DNA of 64,000 nucleotides from CALABS01 sp050260775 (GCA_050260775.1 JBLNCP010000029.1:80503-144502), one strand, 5' to 3'. Numbered from the stretch's first letter, positions 8,215 to 16,886 are shown. Program-made: numbers and translations. Notes: generated by a model from the letters alone, not told the origin.

Positions 8215-9894
8215 ATGGCCGCCTACCAGTACGTCTACGTGATGAAGGATCTCAAGAAGTCCTATCCGGGCGGCAAGGAGATCCTCAAGGGGCTCTACCT
8301 CAGCTTCCTGCCGGGGGCCAAGATTGGTGTGCTGGGCGCCAACGGCGCCGGTAAGTCGACCCTGCTGAAGATCATGGCCGGCATCGACAAGGAATTCGCC
8401 GGCGAGGCGTGGGCGGCCGACGGCGTCAAGATCGGCTACCTGCCGCAGGAGCCGCAGCTCGACCCCGCCAAGGACGTCATGGGGAACGTCATGGAAGGCG
8501 TCGGCGAAACCAAGGCGCTGCTGGACCGCTTCAACGAGGTCTCCGCCCGCTTCGCCGAGGAGCTGACCGACGACGAGATGAACGATCTCATCGCCGAGCA
8601 GGCCGAACTGCAGGAAAAGATCGACCATCTCGACGCCTGGGATCTCGACCGCAAGGTGGAGATCGCCATGGACGCCCTGCGCTGCCCGCCCGGCGACTGG
8701 GCGGTGGACCGGCTCTCGGGCGGCGAGAGGCGCCGCGTCGCGCTGTGCCGCCTGCTGCTGTCGCACCCCGACATGCTGCTGCTGGACGAGCCGACCAACC
8801 ATCTTGACGCCGAATCCGTCGCCTGGCTGGAGCGCTTCCTCGAGGAGTACACCGGCACCGTGGTGATGGTCACCCACGACCGCTACTTCCTCGACAACGT
8901 CACCGGCTGGATCCTGGAGCTCGAGCGCGGCCACGGCATCCCCTACGAGGGCAACTACACCAGCTGGCTGGAGCAGAAGGAAAAGCGCCTGGCCCAGGAA
9001 GAGCGCGAAGAGACCGCGCGCCAGCGCGCCATCCGCGACGAGCTCGACTGGGTGCGCTCCTCGCCCAAGGCGCGCCAGGCCAAGAGCAAGGCGCGTATCC
9101 AGCGCTTCGAGGATTTGGTCGCCAAATCCCAGGAGAAGGCGACCGGCCCCGCCGTCATCAGCGTCCCGCCGGGCCCGCGCCTGGGCGGCAAGGTGATCGA
9201 GGCCGAGAACGTCTCGAAGGCGTTCGGCGACAACCTGCTGTACGAGAACCTCAACTTCAAGCTGCCGCCGGGCGGCATCGTCGGCATTATCGGCCCCAAC
9301 GGCGCCGGCAAGACGACGCTGTTCCGCATGATCACCGGCCAGGAAACCCCGACCTCCGGCTCCTTCACGGTGGGCGAGACCGTGGTGCTGGGCTATGTCG
9401 ACCAGAGCCGCGATTCGCTCGACGCCAACAAGACGGTGTTCGAGGAGATCTCGGACGGCCAGGACGAGATCGATCTCGGCAGGCGCAAGATCAACTCGCG
9501 CGCCTATGCCGGCCTGTTCAACTTCAAGGGGGCCGACCAGCAGAAGAAGGTCGGCGTGCTGTCGGGCGGCGAGCGCAACCGCGTCCACCTCGCCAAGATG
9601 CTGAGCCGCCCCGCCAACGTCATCCTGCTCGACGAACCGACCAACGACCTGGACGTCGAGACCCTGTCGGCCCTGGAAGACGCCCTCGGCGAGTTCCCCG
9701 GCTGCGCCGTGGTCATCAGCCACGACCGCTACTTCCTTGACCGCATCGCCACCCACATCCTCGCCTTCGAGGGCGATTCGCAGGTGGTGTGGTTCGAGGG
9801 CAACTACCAGGACTACGAGGCCGACCGCAAGCGCCGCCTCGGCGCCGACGCCGACCAGCCGCACCGCATCAAGTACAAGCCGCTGACCCGCTAG
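8215..9894 (+). CDS. ettA: Energy-dependent translational throttle protein EttA (ABC-F ATPase)
   Basis: A 559-residue cytoplasmic ABC-F protein with two ATPase cassettes and no membrane domain. EttA sits in the ribosomal E site and gates entry into elongation according to the ADP/ATP ratio. Visible motifs: Walker A GANGAGKST and GPNGAGKTT, signatures LSGGERRR and LSGGERNR, Walker B LLLDEPTNHLD and ILLDEPTNDLD, and the charged linker with SSPKARQAKSKARI between the cassettes. Length and the YVMKDL start match EttA rather than Uup; a Uup-type paralogue lies at 21.4-23.2 kb. GGAGG at 8206-8210 precedes ATG 8215. Confidence 0.93.
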   Translation: MAAYQYVYVMKDLKKSYPGGKEILKGLYLSFLPGAKIGVLGANGAGKSTLLKIMAGIDKEFAGEAWAADGVKIGYLPQEPQLDPAKDVMGNVMEGVGETKALLDRFNEVSARFAEELTDDEMNDLIAEQAELQEKIDHLDAWDLDRKVEIAMDALRCPPGDWAVDRLSGGERRRVALCRLLLSHPDMLLLDEPTNHLDAESVAWLERFLEEYTGTVVMVTHDRYFLDNVTGWILELERGHGIPYEGNYTSWLEQKEKRLAQEEREETARQRAIRDELDWVRSSPKARQAKSKARIQRFEDLVAKSQEKATGPAVISVPPGPRLGGKVIEAENVSKAFGDNLLYENLNFKLPPGGIVGIIGPNGAGKTTLFRMITGQETPTSGSFTVGETVVLGYVDQSRDSLDANKTVFEEISDGQDEIDLGRRKINSRAYAGLFNFKGADQQKKVGVLSGGERNRVHLAKMLSRPANVILLDEPTNDLDVETLSALEDALGEFPGCAVVISHDRYFLDRIATHILAFEGDSQVVWFEGNYQDYEADRKRRLGADADQPHRIKYKPLTR

Positions 9895-9908
9895 CCGCGA
9901 GGGCTTGC

Positions 9909-9937
9909 GTCATGGCCGGGTCAAGCCCGGCCATGAC
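9909..9937. repeat. Intergenic inverted repeat, family copy 1
   Basis: A perfect 12-bp inverted repeat, GTCATGGCCGGG-TCAAG-CCCGGCCATGAC, between the convergent ends of ettA and the depolymerase-like gene. It belongs to the GTCAT-type hairpins seen ten times in this window and could also stop transcription from both sides, although it has no T-run. Confidence 0.85.
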
Positions 9938-9962
9938 GGACTTGGCTGGGCGGGCCGGGAGC

Positions 9963-11042
9963 TTAAACCTTTTGGCGGTGCCGCGGGGCGCGCCGGCTCC
10001 TGGCGACCCGGGCGATGAAGGCCTCGACCTCGGGCAGGATCGATTCGAACCACGGGCGGCCATGGAACAGGCCGAAATGTCCCGCCTCGGGCTCGATGTG
10101 GTGCTCGCGCAGGCCATCGGGGATGCGGTGGCTCAGCGCGTGGGCGGCCAGCGTCTGGCCGAAGCCCGAGGAATCATCGCGGCCGCCTTCCACCGTCATC
10201 AGTGCGACGTCCTCCAGCGCCGCCGGCTCGACCGGCTGCCCGGCCCAGGTGAGTTGCCCGCGCGCCAGGGCGTGGCGGCGGAACACCAACTCGGAATTGT
10301 CCTCGGCGAACTCGGCGGGCAGGTCCATCAGCGTGGAGAACAGGCGCAGGAAGGGAAAGGCGTCGGGATCGGCCCCGTCGTCGTCGGCCAGCTTGCCCGC
10401 CAACTCCCCGCCGGTGGCAAGGTGGCGCGACAGATAGCGGGCCAGCGCCTGCCAGTGGTAGCGGCCGGGATAGACCAGGCGCCCGTCGCCGGCCTGCCCG
10501 CCCGCCGTGCGCGTCGCCAGGATGCGCGAGAACCAGCCGGCGGGCAGCGCGCCGGCCATCCGCGCCATCGGCGTCGGGTTGATGCGGGTGTCGATGAAGC
10601 CGCCCATGAGCACCAGCGCCCGCGGCCGCATCGGCTCGGCGTCGGCGGCCATCAGCGCCGCCGCCGCCAGGGCGGCGGTCGGTGCCTGGCTCACCGCCAC
10701 CACGGTGGCGCGGCGGGGCAGCCGGCGCAGCGCGTCCATGATGCAGCCGATGCTGCGGTCCAGGCCGAAGCGGCCGGCCGCCGCGGGGATGTCGCGGGCG
10801 TCTTGCCACTCCAGCAGATGGACGTCGTGCCGGGGCGCCAGCCCGAGGACGAGGTCGCGCATCAGCCAGCCGAAATGGCCCGACAGCGGAGCGACCACCA
10901 GCACCGGCGGCTGCGGCGGCGTGCCGGGCTTGCGGTAGTGATGCAGGATGGCCGCCGGCGAATCGAGGAGAAGGCGGTCCTCGACATCGACCATGCGGCC
11001 ATCGGTGGGTACGCGTCCCAGGCCGAGCAGCGGGGGTCTCAT
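9963..11042 (-). CDS. Intracellular PHB depolymerase-like alpha/beta hydrolase
   Basis: A 359-residue protein of the intracellular polyhydroxybutyrate depolymerase (PhaZ) type. Family landmarks are the start MRPPLL, VLVVAPLSGHFGWLMRD, LLEWQDARDIP, the nucleophile elbow VVAVSQAP, the acid loop MTVEGGRDD and the histidine loop EAGHFGLFHGR. PhaZ enzymes of this class usually carry Cys in the elbow (VCQP); here it is Ser, which may mean a different substrate such as an ester. Mobilisation of storage polymer would fit the phasin gene at 36.3 kb. The start at 11042 lacks a clear ribosome site and is provisional. It converges on ettA. Confidence 0.75.
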   Translation of the reverse strand: MRPPLLGLGRVPTDGRMVDVEDRLLLDSPAAILHHYRKPGTPPQPPVLVVAPLSGHFGWLMRDLVLGLAPRHDVHLLEWQDARDIPAAAGRFGLDRSIGCIMDALRRLPRRATVVAVSQAPTAALAAAALMAADAEPMRPRALVLMGGFIDTRINPTPMARMAGALPAGWFSRILATRTAGGQAGDGRLVYPGRYHWQALARYLSRHLATGGELAGKLADDDGADPDAFPFLRLFSTLMDLPAEFAEDNSELVFRRHALARGQLTWAGQPVEPAALEDVALMTVEGGRDDSSGFGQTLAAHALSHRIPDGLREHHIEPEAGHFGLFHGRPWFESILPEVEAFIARVARSRRAPRHRQKV

Positions 11043-11194
11043 GGGCTAGGGATGGGAACTGGAAGCGTTCCGATCAAGCCCTGCACCCTAGCCGAAGGTT
11101 GGGCGCCCCGGCCCACCCCCTTGAACCGTGGTTGTGGCGCCCCCTATTTCAAGGGGGTGGTCACCATCAAGAGAAACGTCAGGGAGGTTGGACC

Positions 11195-11638
11195 ATGATC
11201 GTCAAGATGATCCTGAAGGCCAAGGCCCGGGGCGCCGGCGTGGTCACCGTATCGCCCGAGGCGACGGTGGGGGACGCGGCCAAGCTGCTGGCCGAGCACC
11301 GCATCGGCGCGCTGATCGCCGTGGAGGACCACGGCGCCATCGCCGGCATCCTCTCGGAGCGCGACATCGTCCGCGGCGTGGCGGCGCAGGGCGCCACCTG
11401 CCTCGCCCTCAAGGTGCGCGACCTGATGACGGCGGCGGTCCACACCTGTCACGAGGAAGACACGCTGGACAGCCTGATGCAGACGATGACGACGCGGCGC
11501 ATCCGCCATCTGCCGGTGATGGACACCGACAACCGGCTGGTCGGCATCGTCACCATCGGCGACGTGGTCAAGAGCCGCCTGGACGAGGCCAGCATGGAGG
11601 TCGACAATTTGCGCCACTACGTGGTGGCGTCCCGGTAG
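11195..11638 (+). CDS. CBS-domain protein
   Basis: A 147-residue cytoplasmic protein made only of two CBS motifs in tandem (about residues 10-65 and 75-135), with the typical ends GILSERDIVRGV and GIVTIGDVVKSRL. Such paired CBS (Bateman) modules bind adenine nucleotides or SAM and usually regulate a partner protein. No catalytic domain is attached and no partner is obvious here. ATG 11195 follows AGGGAGG at 11181-11187. The gene stands alone, with a hairpin repeat between it and soxZ. Confidence 0.88.
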   Translation: MIVKMILKAKARGAGVVTVSPEATVGDAAKLLAEHRIGALIAVEDHGAIAGILSERDIVRGVAAQGATCLALKVRDLMTAAVHTCHEEDTLDSLMQTMTTRRIRHLPVMDTDNRLVGIVTIGDVVKSRLDEASMEVDNLRHYVVASR

Positions 11639-11660
11639 CCGGACCGTCGTCCCCCTCGCC

Positions 11661-11733
11661 GTCATGCCCGCGCTCGACGCGGGCATCCACGTGGTTGGCC
11701 CGCGTGGATCGCCGGGTCAAGCCCGGCGATGAC
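11661..11733. repeat. Intergenic inverted repeats, family copy 2
   Basis: Two successive hairpins: GTCATGCCCGCG with CGCGGGCAT, then GCCGGG-TCAAG-CCCGGC ending in GATGACGG. The second half shares the TCAAGCCCGGC-ATGACGG pattern with copy 1. The element lies between the CBS gene and the end of soxZ, which converge. Confidence 0.8.
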
Positions 11734-11755
11734 GGCAATAGGGGGGTGTGACCGA

Positions 11756-12079
11756 TTACTCGACGACGATGTCGGCCGCGGCCTCGTGGACCTCGCCGTT
11801 GTCGTCGTGGAACTTGAGGGTGATCTTGCCCGACTCGGTCGCCACGGCATAGAACGACACGAACGGGTTGGCCGACATGGCGGGGTACCAGTCGGCGTTC
11901 ATCACCACGTCGTTGTTCCAGGTGCACACCATCTTGTTGATGATCCGGCGCGGCAGCGGCTTGCCGGCGGCATCCTTGCGCTGCCCGGATTCCATGTCAT
12001 GGGTGACCTGGGCCTTGATCTCGATGATTTCGCCCTTCTTCGCCTTGGCGGGGATGCGGGTCTTGATCGGAACGCTCAT
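11756..12079 (-). CDS. soxZ: Thiosulfate-oxidising carrier subunit SoxZ
   Basis: A 107-residue SoxZ, the partner that forms the SoxYZ heterodimer carrying sulfur intermediates on SoxY. The family pattern is clear: KTRIPAKAKKGEIIEIKAQVTHDMESG, the WNNDVVMNADWYPAMSANPFVSF core and the final KFHDDNGEVHEA strand. It has no signal peptide, as expected because SoxZ is exported in complex with SoxY. It lies 23 bases downstream of soxY in the same direction. No soxXABCD genes are nearby, so the pair is an orphan in this window. Confidence 0.93.
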   Translation of the reverse strand: MSVPIKTRIPAKAKKGEIIEIKAQVTHDMESGQRKDAAGKPLPRRIINKMVCTWNNDVVMNADWYPAMSANPFVSFYAVATESGKITLKFHDDNGEVHEAAADIVVE

Positions 12080-12102
12080 CTCTCTTCTCCTCGAAAGCCC
12101 GC

Positions 12103-12567
12103 TCAGCAGCCGCCGATGGTGACTTTGGTTTCCTGCTTGGCCATGTAGACCGAGCCGTCGCTCATGACGGCGTAGGCCCGGACCACCTGGGTCTTGCCGA
12201 GGCGCATGCGGAAACTGACTTCGGCCTTGCCCGAGCGCGGGCTGAGGTTCCAGGACGAGACACCCGGCTGCGGGTTGCCTTCCGCCACCACGTGGATGGT
12301 CTTGACGTAGTCGGACGCCGTCATCGGGCTGTCGACCACCACCGAGACCGGTTCGGCCGCGCCGCTCTCGGCGACGTCCTTGAGCTTGAGGGTGACCTTG
12401 CCCTCCTTGGGCACGGCGCCGCCGAGCAGCTTCTTGACGAACTCGTCGGCCTCCTGCGGCGTGGCGGCGGCCACGCGCGGCAGCGCGACGGCGGCCGCGC
12501 CCGCGACGGTGGCGGCCAGAACCTCACGGCGGTTCAGCTCCGCCGAGAAAATGCGGGGTTCGGACAT
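12103..12567 (-). CDS. soxY: Sulfur carrier SoxY with Tat signal
   Basis: A 154-residue SoxY, the periplasmic protein on whose C-terminal cysteine sulfur compounds are covalently held. The last residues read VTIGGC, the essential GGC swinging arm with the sulfur-binding Cys154. The N-terminus holds a twin-arginine signal (NRREVLAATVAGAAAVALP) with cleavage probably near residue 33, so the SoxYZ dimer would leave folded through Tat. It is first in a two-gene soxYZ operon and diverges from the chemoreceptor gene across a 230-base gap. Confidence 0.94.
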   Translation of the reverse strand: MSEPRIFSAELNRREVLAATVAGAAAVALPRVAAATPQEADEFVKKLLGGAVPKEGKVTLKLKDVAESGAAEPVSVVVDSPMTASDYVKTIHVVAEGNPQPGVSSWNLSPRSGKAEVSFRMRLGKTQVVRAYAVMSDGSVYMAKQETKVTIGGC

Positions 12568-12797
12568 CCTCTTCTCCCTCGTGCCGGGGCTGGCCGGTCC
12601 GATGACGTCCGTCCGCCCCTTATCGCATGGTTGTTCTGGCCGAAAGGGTATTCGACGCCGGGATGGAAGGCAACGGCTACATTAGAAATCCATAACCTTA
12701 ACGGTGTTTTCTGCACCCGCGAAAAATTCACACCTCGGTGGTTGCGCACCCGCCCGCCATCCGTCAACATCGCAAAGGTATCTTTGGGGGTGCCAGC

Positions 12798-14810
12798 ATG
12801 ACCATTCGGCGCAAGTTCATCTTGGCGTTCGGGCTAATCCTGGTCACCAGCATCGCCGGGCTGGTCGTCAACGGATTCATCGCCCTGCGTCAGTTCACCC
12901 TGACCGCGGACGTGGGCCGCATCTCGGCCGTGGTGTCCGAGGAGCAGATCCCGTTCATCGAGACGGTCAAGAACCTGCAGCTCGATATCGTGCGGATCCA
13001 GGGGATCTACTCCGACATCGGCGCCGTGCGCACGCCCGAGCGGCTGGCCGAGGGCGCCAAGGAAGCCGAGCAGGCGGCCGAAAGCTTCCGCTACCATCAG
13101 TCGACGGCGCTCAGCATGGCGCAGGCGATGGGGCTCGCGGATTCGGCGCGGGTGCTGGAAGGGGTCGCGCTGGCCTTCGAGCCCTACTACCAGACCGGCC
13201 AGGACATGGCGCGCGCCTACGTGGAGCAGGGCCCCCAGGCCGGCGAGCAGTTGCGGAAGGACTTCGACGCCTCGGCCGAGGGCTTGCGCTCGCTGACCGA
13301 GAGCCTGGTCGAGGCGGTGCAGGTGGCGGTGGCCACGTCGGCCACCCAGCTGCTGGACGCCCGCGAGGGCCTCGATTCCTCGGTGCGCAACCAGGCCTTC
13401 ATCCAGGCCGGGTCGGCGGTGCTGCTGCTGATCCTGCTGGTGGGGACCGCGATCATGCTCGACCGGCAGATGGTGGAGCCGCTGGCCGACATGACGGAGG
13501 CCACCGCCCGGATGGCGGCCGGCGACCTCGCCGTGCAGGTGCCCGGCGTCGGCCGCACCGACGAGATCGGGCGCATGGCGAGCGCCGTCGAGGTCTTCCG
13601 CGAGAATGCCCACAAGGTGCGCCAGTCGGCCGCCGAGCAGGAGGCCGAGCACCGGCGCAACCGGCGCAAGCTCCAGTCCGAGATCCTGGCGCTGACCAAT
13701 GCCATCGACGAGGAGGTCTCGGGCGCCATCGGCGTGGTGATGACCGAGGCCGACGCCATGCTGGGGGCGGCCGGCGCCATGTCGGGCGCCGTCGATCACG
13801 TGCGCGAGCGCTCCGACGCCGCCGCCGGGGCGGCCGAGGCCGCTAACGGCAGCGTCGACGCAGTCGCCGCCGCCGCCGAGGAACTGTCGGCGTCGGTGCA
13901 GGAGATCAGCCGCCAGGTGCAGCAATCGACCCACATCGCCGGCAAGGCCGAGCAGGAGGCCGAGAAGGTCAGCTCGATCGTCACCGGCCTGGCCAAGGCG
14001 GCGGAAAGCGTCGGCGAGGTGGTCAACCTCATCAACGACATCGCCGGTCAAACCAACCTGCTCGCGCTCAACGCCACCATCGAGGCGGCGCGGGCCGGCG
14101 AGGCCGGCAAGGGCTTCGCGGTGGTGGCCGGCGAGGTCAAGAACCTCGCCAACCAGACCTCGCGCGCCACCGACCAGATCGGCGAGCAGATCACCGCCAT
14201 CCAGGCCGCCACCCAGGACGCGGTCGGCGCCATCCGCGGCATCGTCGGCATCATCGACCAGATCGGCCAGATCTCGGGCGGCATCGCCGCCGCCGTCGAG
14301 GAACAGTCGGCAGCCACCCAGGAAATCGCCCGCTCCGCCCAGACCGCGGCGGCCGGGACGCAGCAGGCGGCCGCCGAGATCGCGCAGGTGTCGCAATCGA
14401 CCGAGGAGACCGGCCAGCGCTCCGACGAGGTGCGGGGATCGGCCACCAGCGTGCGCGAGCGCATCGGCACCATGAAGGCCGCCATCGACGAGATCGTCAA
14501 ATCGACCTCGGAAGAGAACCGGCACAACACCCAGCGTCACACCGTCAACGTCGCGGCTTCGCTCATTCTGGACGGCGAGAAGCGCCCCTGCCTGCTGCAG
14601 GAGGTGGCGCTGATCGGCACCGCCGTCCTCGACCGGCCGGTCGGCGCCCGCCGCGGCGCGGAGTTCGTGGCCGAGGTGCCGCATCTGGGGGCGATCAAGG
14701 GGTCCGTGGTGGCGATCACCGACCAGAACACGCACGTGCGGTTCGACCTGGACGAGGCCCAGATGGCGCGGCTGGAAGAGTTCATCGCCGCACGGCAAAA
14801 GAAGGCTTAG
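12798..14810 (+). CDS. Methyl-accepting chemotaxis protein with C-terminal PilZ-like domain
   Basis: A 670-residue chemoreceptor. Transmembrane helix 1 spans about residues 7-29; a periplasmic helical sensor follows to about 205; helix 2 (about 207-228) leads into HAMP (about 229-285), a signalling coiled coil, and the tip with NDIAGQTNLLALNATIEAARAGEAGKGFAVVAGEVKNLA-type sequence near 415-455. After the coiled coil, residues 573-670 form a separate beta-rich domain starting RHNTQRH, resembling PilZ, the c-di-GMP receptor. The RxxxxR part is present but the DxSxxG part is replaced by EVALIG, so nucleotide binding is uncertain. ATG 12798 follows a G-rich ribosome site. The gene heads a three-gene operon with a STAS protein and a phosphatase. 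Confidence 0.9.
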   Translation: MTIRRKFILAFGLILVTSIAGLVVNGFIALRQFTLTADVGRISAVVSEEQIPFIETVKNLQLDIVRIQGIYSDIGAVRTPERLAEGAKEAEQAAESFRYHQSTALSMAQAMGLADSARVLEGVALAFEPYYQTGQDMARAYVEQGPQAGEQLRKDFDASAEGLRSLTESLVEAVQVAVATSATQLLDAREGLDSSVRNQAFIQAGSAVLLLILLVGTAIMLDRQMVEPLADMTEATARMAAGDLAVQVPGVGRTDEIGRMASAVEVFRENAHKVRQSAAEQEAEHRRNRRKLQSEILALTNAIDEEVSGAIGVVMTEADAMLGAAGAMSGAVDHVRERSDAAAGAAEAANGSVDAVAAAAEELSASVQEISRQVQQSTHIAGKAEQEAEKVSSIVTGLAKAAESVGEVVNLINDIAGQTNLLALNATIEAARAGEAGKGFAVVAGEVKNLANQTSRATDQIGEQITAIQAATQDAVGAIRGIVGIIDQIGQISGGIAAAVEEQSAATQEIARSAQTAAAGTQQAAAEIAQVSQSTEETGQRSDEVRGSATSVRERIGTMKAAIDEIVKSTSEENRHNTQRHTVNVAASLILDGEKRPCLLQEVALIGTAVLDRPVGARRGAEFVAEVPHLGAIKGSVVAITDQNTHVRFDLDEAQMARLEEFIAARQKKA

Positions 14811-14820
14811 GAGAGACGCG

Positions 14821-15129
14821 GTGAGGTACGAGATTTCCGACGAGTCGGGCGGGCCCACCCTGGTTCTCAGGGACCAGCTGACCTTCGGCGACCGCAGCGC
14901 CTTCGAAGGCGTCATCGCCAAGCTTCTGGCGCGTCGTGCCCAAAGGGCGCGCGTCGATCTCTCGGCCCTGGAATACATGGATTCGGCCGGGCTCGGGATG
15001 CTGCTGACGCTGCGCGACCAGGCGGAGCGCGCCGGCATGGAGGTGGCGCTCAAGAACCCCAAGGCCGAGGTGCGCGAGCTTCTGGTGCTGGCCTGCTTCG
15101 ACACCTTGTTCGCCATCGAGGAGGATTGA
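14821..15129 (+). CDS. STAS-domain anti-sigma-factor antagonist
   Basis: A 102-residue STAS protein of the SpoIIAA/RsbV type. The phosphorylation site is visible in YMDSAGLGMLL, where the Ser is the residue usually phosphorylated by a partner kinase and dephosphorylated by a PP2C phosphatase. The start is GTG 14821 behind GGAGAG, 10 bases after the chemoreceptor stop. The next gene, 3 bases downstream, supplies both an ATPase (kinase-like) and a PP2C domain. Together they form a compact partner switch placed directly behind a chemoreceptor. Confidence 0.88.
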   Translation: MRYEISDESGGPTLVLRDQLTFGDRSAFEGVIAKLLARRAQRARVDLSALEYMDSAGLGMLLTLRDQAERAGMEVALKNPKAEVRELLVLACFDTLFAIEED

Positions 15130-15132
15130 GGC

Positions 15133-16863
15133 ATGGCGGACGGGGGCGCCGCAGGATCCCGTCCCACCCGGGCCCTGGTGGTCGATGACGAACGCATGAA
15201 CCGCGAGGTGGTGGTCGCCAATCTGCGCGCCGCCGGATACGAGACCATCACCGCCGAGGACGGCGTCCAGGCCTGGGGTATCCTCGACCGTCTCCCCCAT
15301 GATTTCGACGTGGTCCTGCTCGACCGCCGCATGCCCCGCATGGACGGCATGGAACTGCTCGGCAAGATCAAGGCCGACGACCGCCTGCGCGGCATCCCCG
15401 TGATCATGCAGACCGCCTACGCCTCCTCCGAGGACGTGGTCGAGGGGATCAAGGCCGGTGTCTACTACTACCTCGGCAAGCCGCTCGACCGCCGCCTGCT
15501 GCTGTCGGTTGTCGCCTCGGCGGTGGAGGAACACCAGCGCTACCGCCGCCTCACCGAGGATCTGGAACGGCGCACCACCGCGCTCAGCCTGATGGAGGGC
15601 GGCACCTTCCGCTTCCGGACGCTGGAGGAGGCCAACACCCTGGCGGTGGCGCTGGCGCGCACCTGCCCGCGCTCGCAGTACCTGGTGGTCGGCCTGTCCG
15701 AGATCTTCACCAACGCCATCGAGCACGGCAATCTGGGCATCGACTTCGCGGAAAAGGCCCGCCTCATCGGCGACAAGACCTGGGCCCGCGAAATCGAAGC
15801 CCGCATGGACGCGCCGCCCTATCGCGACCGCTGGGTCACCGTGCAGTTCGAGCGCCGTCCCGGCGAAGCGCGCATCACCGTGCGCGACGAGGGGCAGGGC
15901 TTCGACTGGCGCACCTACATGGAGCTGGATGCCGCCCGCGCCTTCGCCGCCCACGGCCGCGGCATCGCCATGGCGCGCCAGCTGTCGTTCGACAGCCTGG
16001 AATACCGCGACCCCGGCAACGAGGTGGTGTGCATCGTGCGCTGCCTGGACGCCGAATCCCCCGCGGAAGCTTCCGTCACGCCCGCAAAGGCCGCGGCGCC
16101 CGCTCCGGCCGCGCCCAGGTCCGAGCGCGACGACGACCTCAAGATCGCCTGCTCCATGCAGACCGAGTTGCTGCCGCCGGCCCGCCAACTGGAGGCGGCC
16201 ACCAGCCGCTACGGCGTGCGGGTCAGCGGCTTCTTCGAACCGTCATGCGAGCTGGGCGGCGACATCTGGGGCCTCGACCTGCTGGACGAGTCCCGCTTCG
16301 CCCTCTGGCTGGCCGATTTCTCCGGCCACGGGGTCACCGCCGCCCTCAACACCTTCCGCCTGCATGCCCTGCTGCAGCACATCGGCGAGCGCCACCGGCC
16401 GGGTACGTTCCTGGAGGAGGTCAACCGCCGTCTCGCCGGGCAGCTGCCGGTCGGCCAGTATTGCAGCATGCTGTACGGCGTCGTCGACGTGGCGGCGGAC
16501 AGCTTCACCTACGCGGCGGCGGCGTCGCCGCCCCCCATCGCCGTGGCGTGGGCCGACCGGCTGACCCAGGTGGGAGACGGGGCCGGGCTGCCCCTGGGGA
16601 TTTCCAAGACGGCCAGCTACGCCGAACGCCGCCTCGCCTTCAGGCCCGGCGAGGCATTGTTCATGGCGAGCGACGCCTTTGCCGAGAGCCCCGCCGTGGA
16701 TGGCGGCAAGCTGGGGCATGCCGGCGTCTGCGGGCTGGTCGGCGACGGCCTCGGCCGCCTGGGCGAGCGGGCGGACGTCCACGCCGTGCTGGCCCCCTTC
16801 CTCGCCACCGTCACCCGGCCGTTGAAGGACGACCTGACCGCCGTGTGCTGCGTCAGGCCCTGA
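15133..16863 (+). CDS. REC-HATPase-PP2C protein (RsbW- and RsbU-like functions in one chain)
   Basis: A 576-residue cytoplasmic protein. Residues 12-130 are a receiver (acidic VVDDE, phospho-acceptor Asp64 in VLLDRRMP, Lys in LGKPLD). Residues about 150-300 are a HATPase domain of the anti-sigma kinase type, with N-box GLSEIFTNAIEHGNLG and DEGQGFDW. After an Ala/Pro linker, residues about 345-576 are a SpoIIE/PP2C phosphatase with LGGDIWG, ADFSGHG, SDAF and the final DDLTAV metal site. The two catalytic domains could oppose each other on the STAS protein encoded just upstream, under receiver control. One altered position is SDAF, where the family usually has TDG. Confidence 0.9.
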   Translation: MADGGAAGSRPTRALVVDDERMNREVVVANLRAAGYETITAEDGVQAWGILDRLPHDFDVVLLDRRMPRMDGMELLGKIKADDRLRGIPVIMQTAYASSEDVVEGIKAGVYYYLGKPLDRRLLLSVVASAVEEHQRYRRLTEDLERRTTALSLMEGGTFRFRTLEEANTLAVALARTCPRSQYLVVGLSEIFTNAIEHGNLGIDFAEKARLIGDKTWAREIEARMDAPPYRDRWVTVQFERRPGEARITVRDEGQGFDWRTYMELDAARAFAAHGRGIAMARQLSFDSLEYRDPGNEVVCIVRCLDAESPAEASVTPAKAAAPAPAAPRSERDDDLKIACSMQTELLPPARQLEAATSRYGVRVSGFFEPSCELGGDIWGLDLLDESRFALWLADFSGHGVTAALNTFRLHALLQHIGERHRPGTFLEEVNRRLAGQLPVGQYCSMLYGVVDVAADSFTYAAAASPPPIAVAWADRLTQVGDGAGLPLGISKTASYAERRLAFRPGEALFMASDAFAESPAVDGGKLGHAGVCGLVGDGLGRLGERADVHAVLAPFLATVTRPLKDDLTAVCCVRP

Positions 16864-16886
16864 CGGCCCTCCCCAGCACCTCTTCC

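Noticed and set aside
12834..15407. Long minus-strand frame (857 codons) across the chemoreceptor and STAS genes
   Set aside because: It is a mirror of the coding strand with low-complexity Gly/Leu/Arg sequence and spans two real genes.
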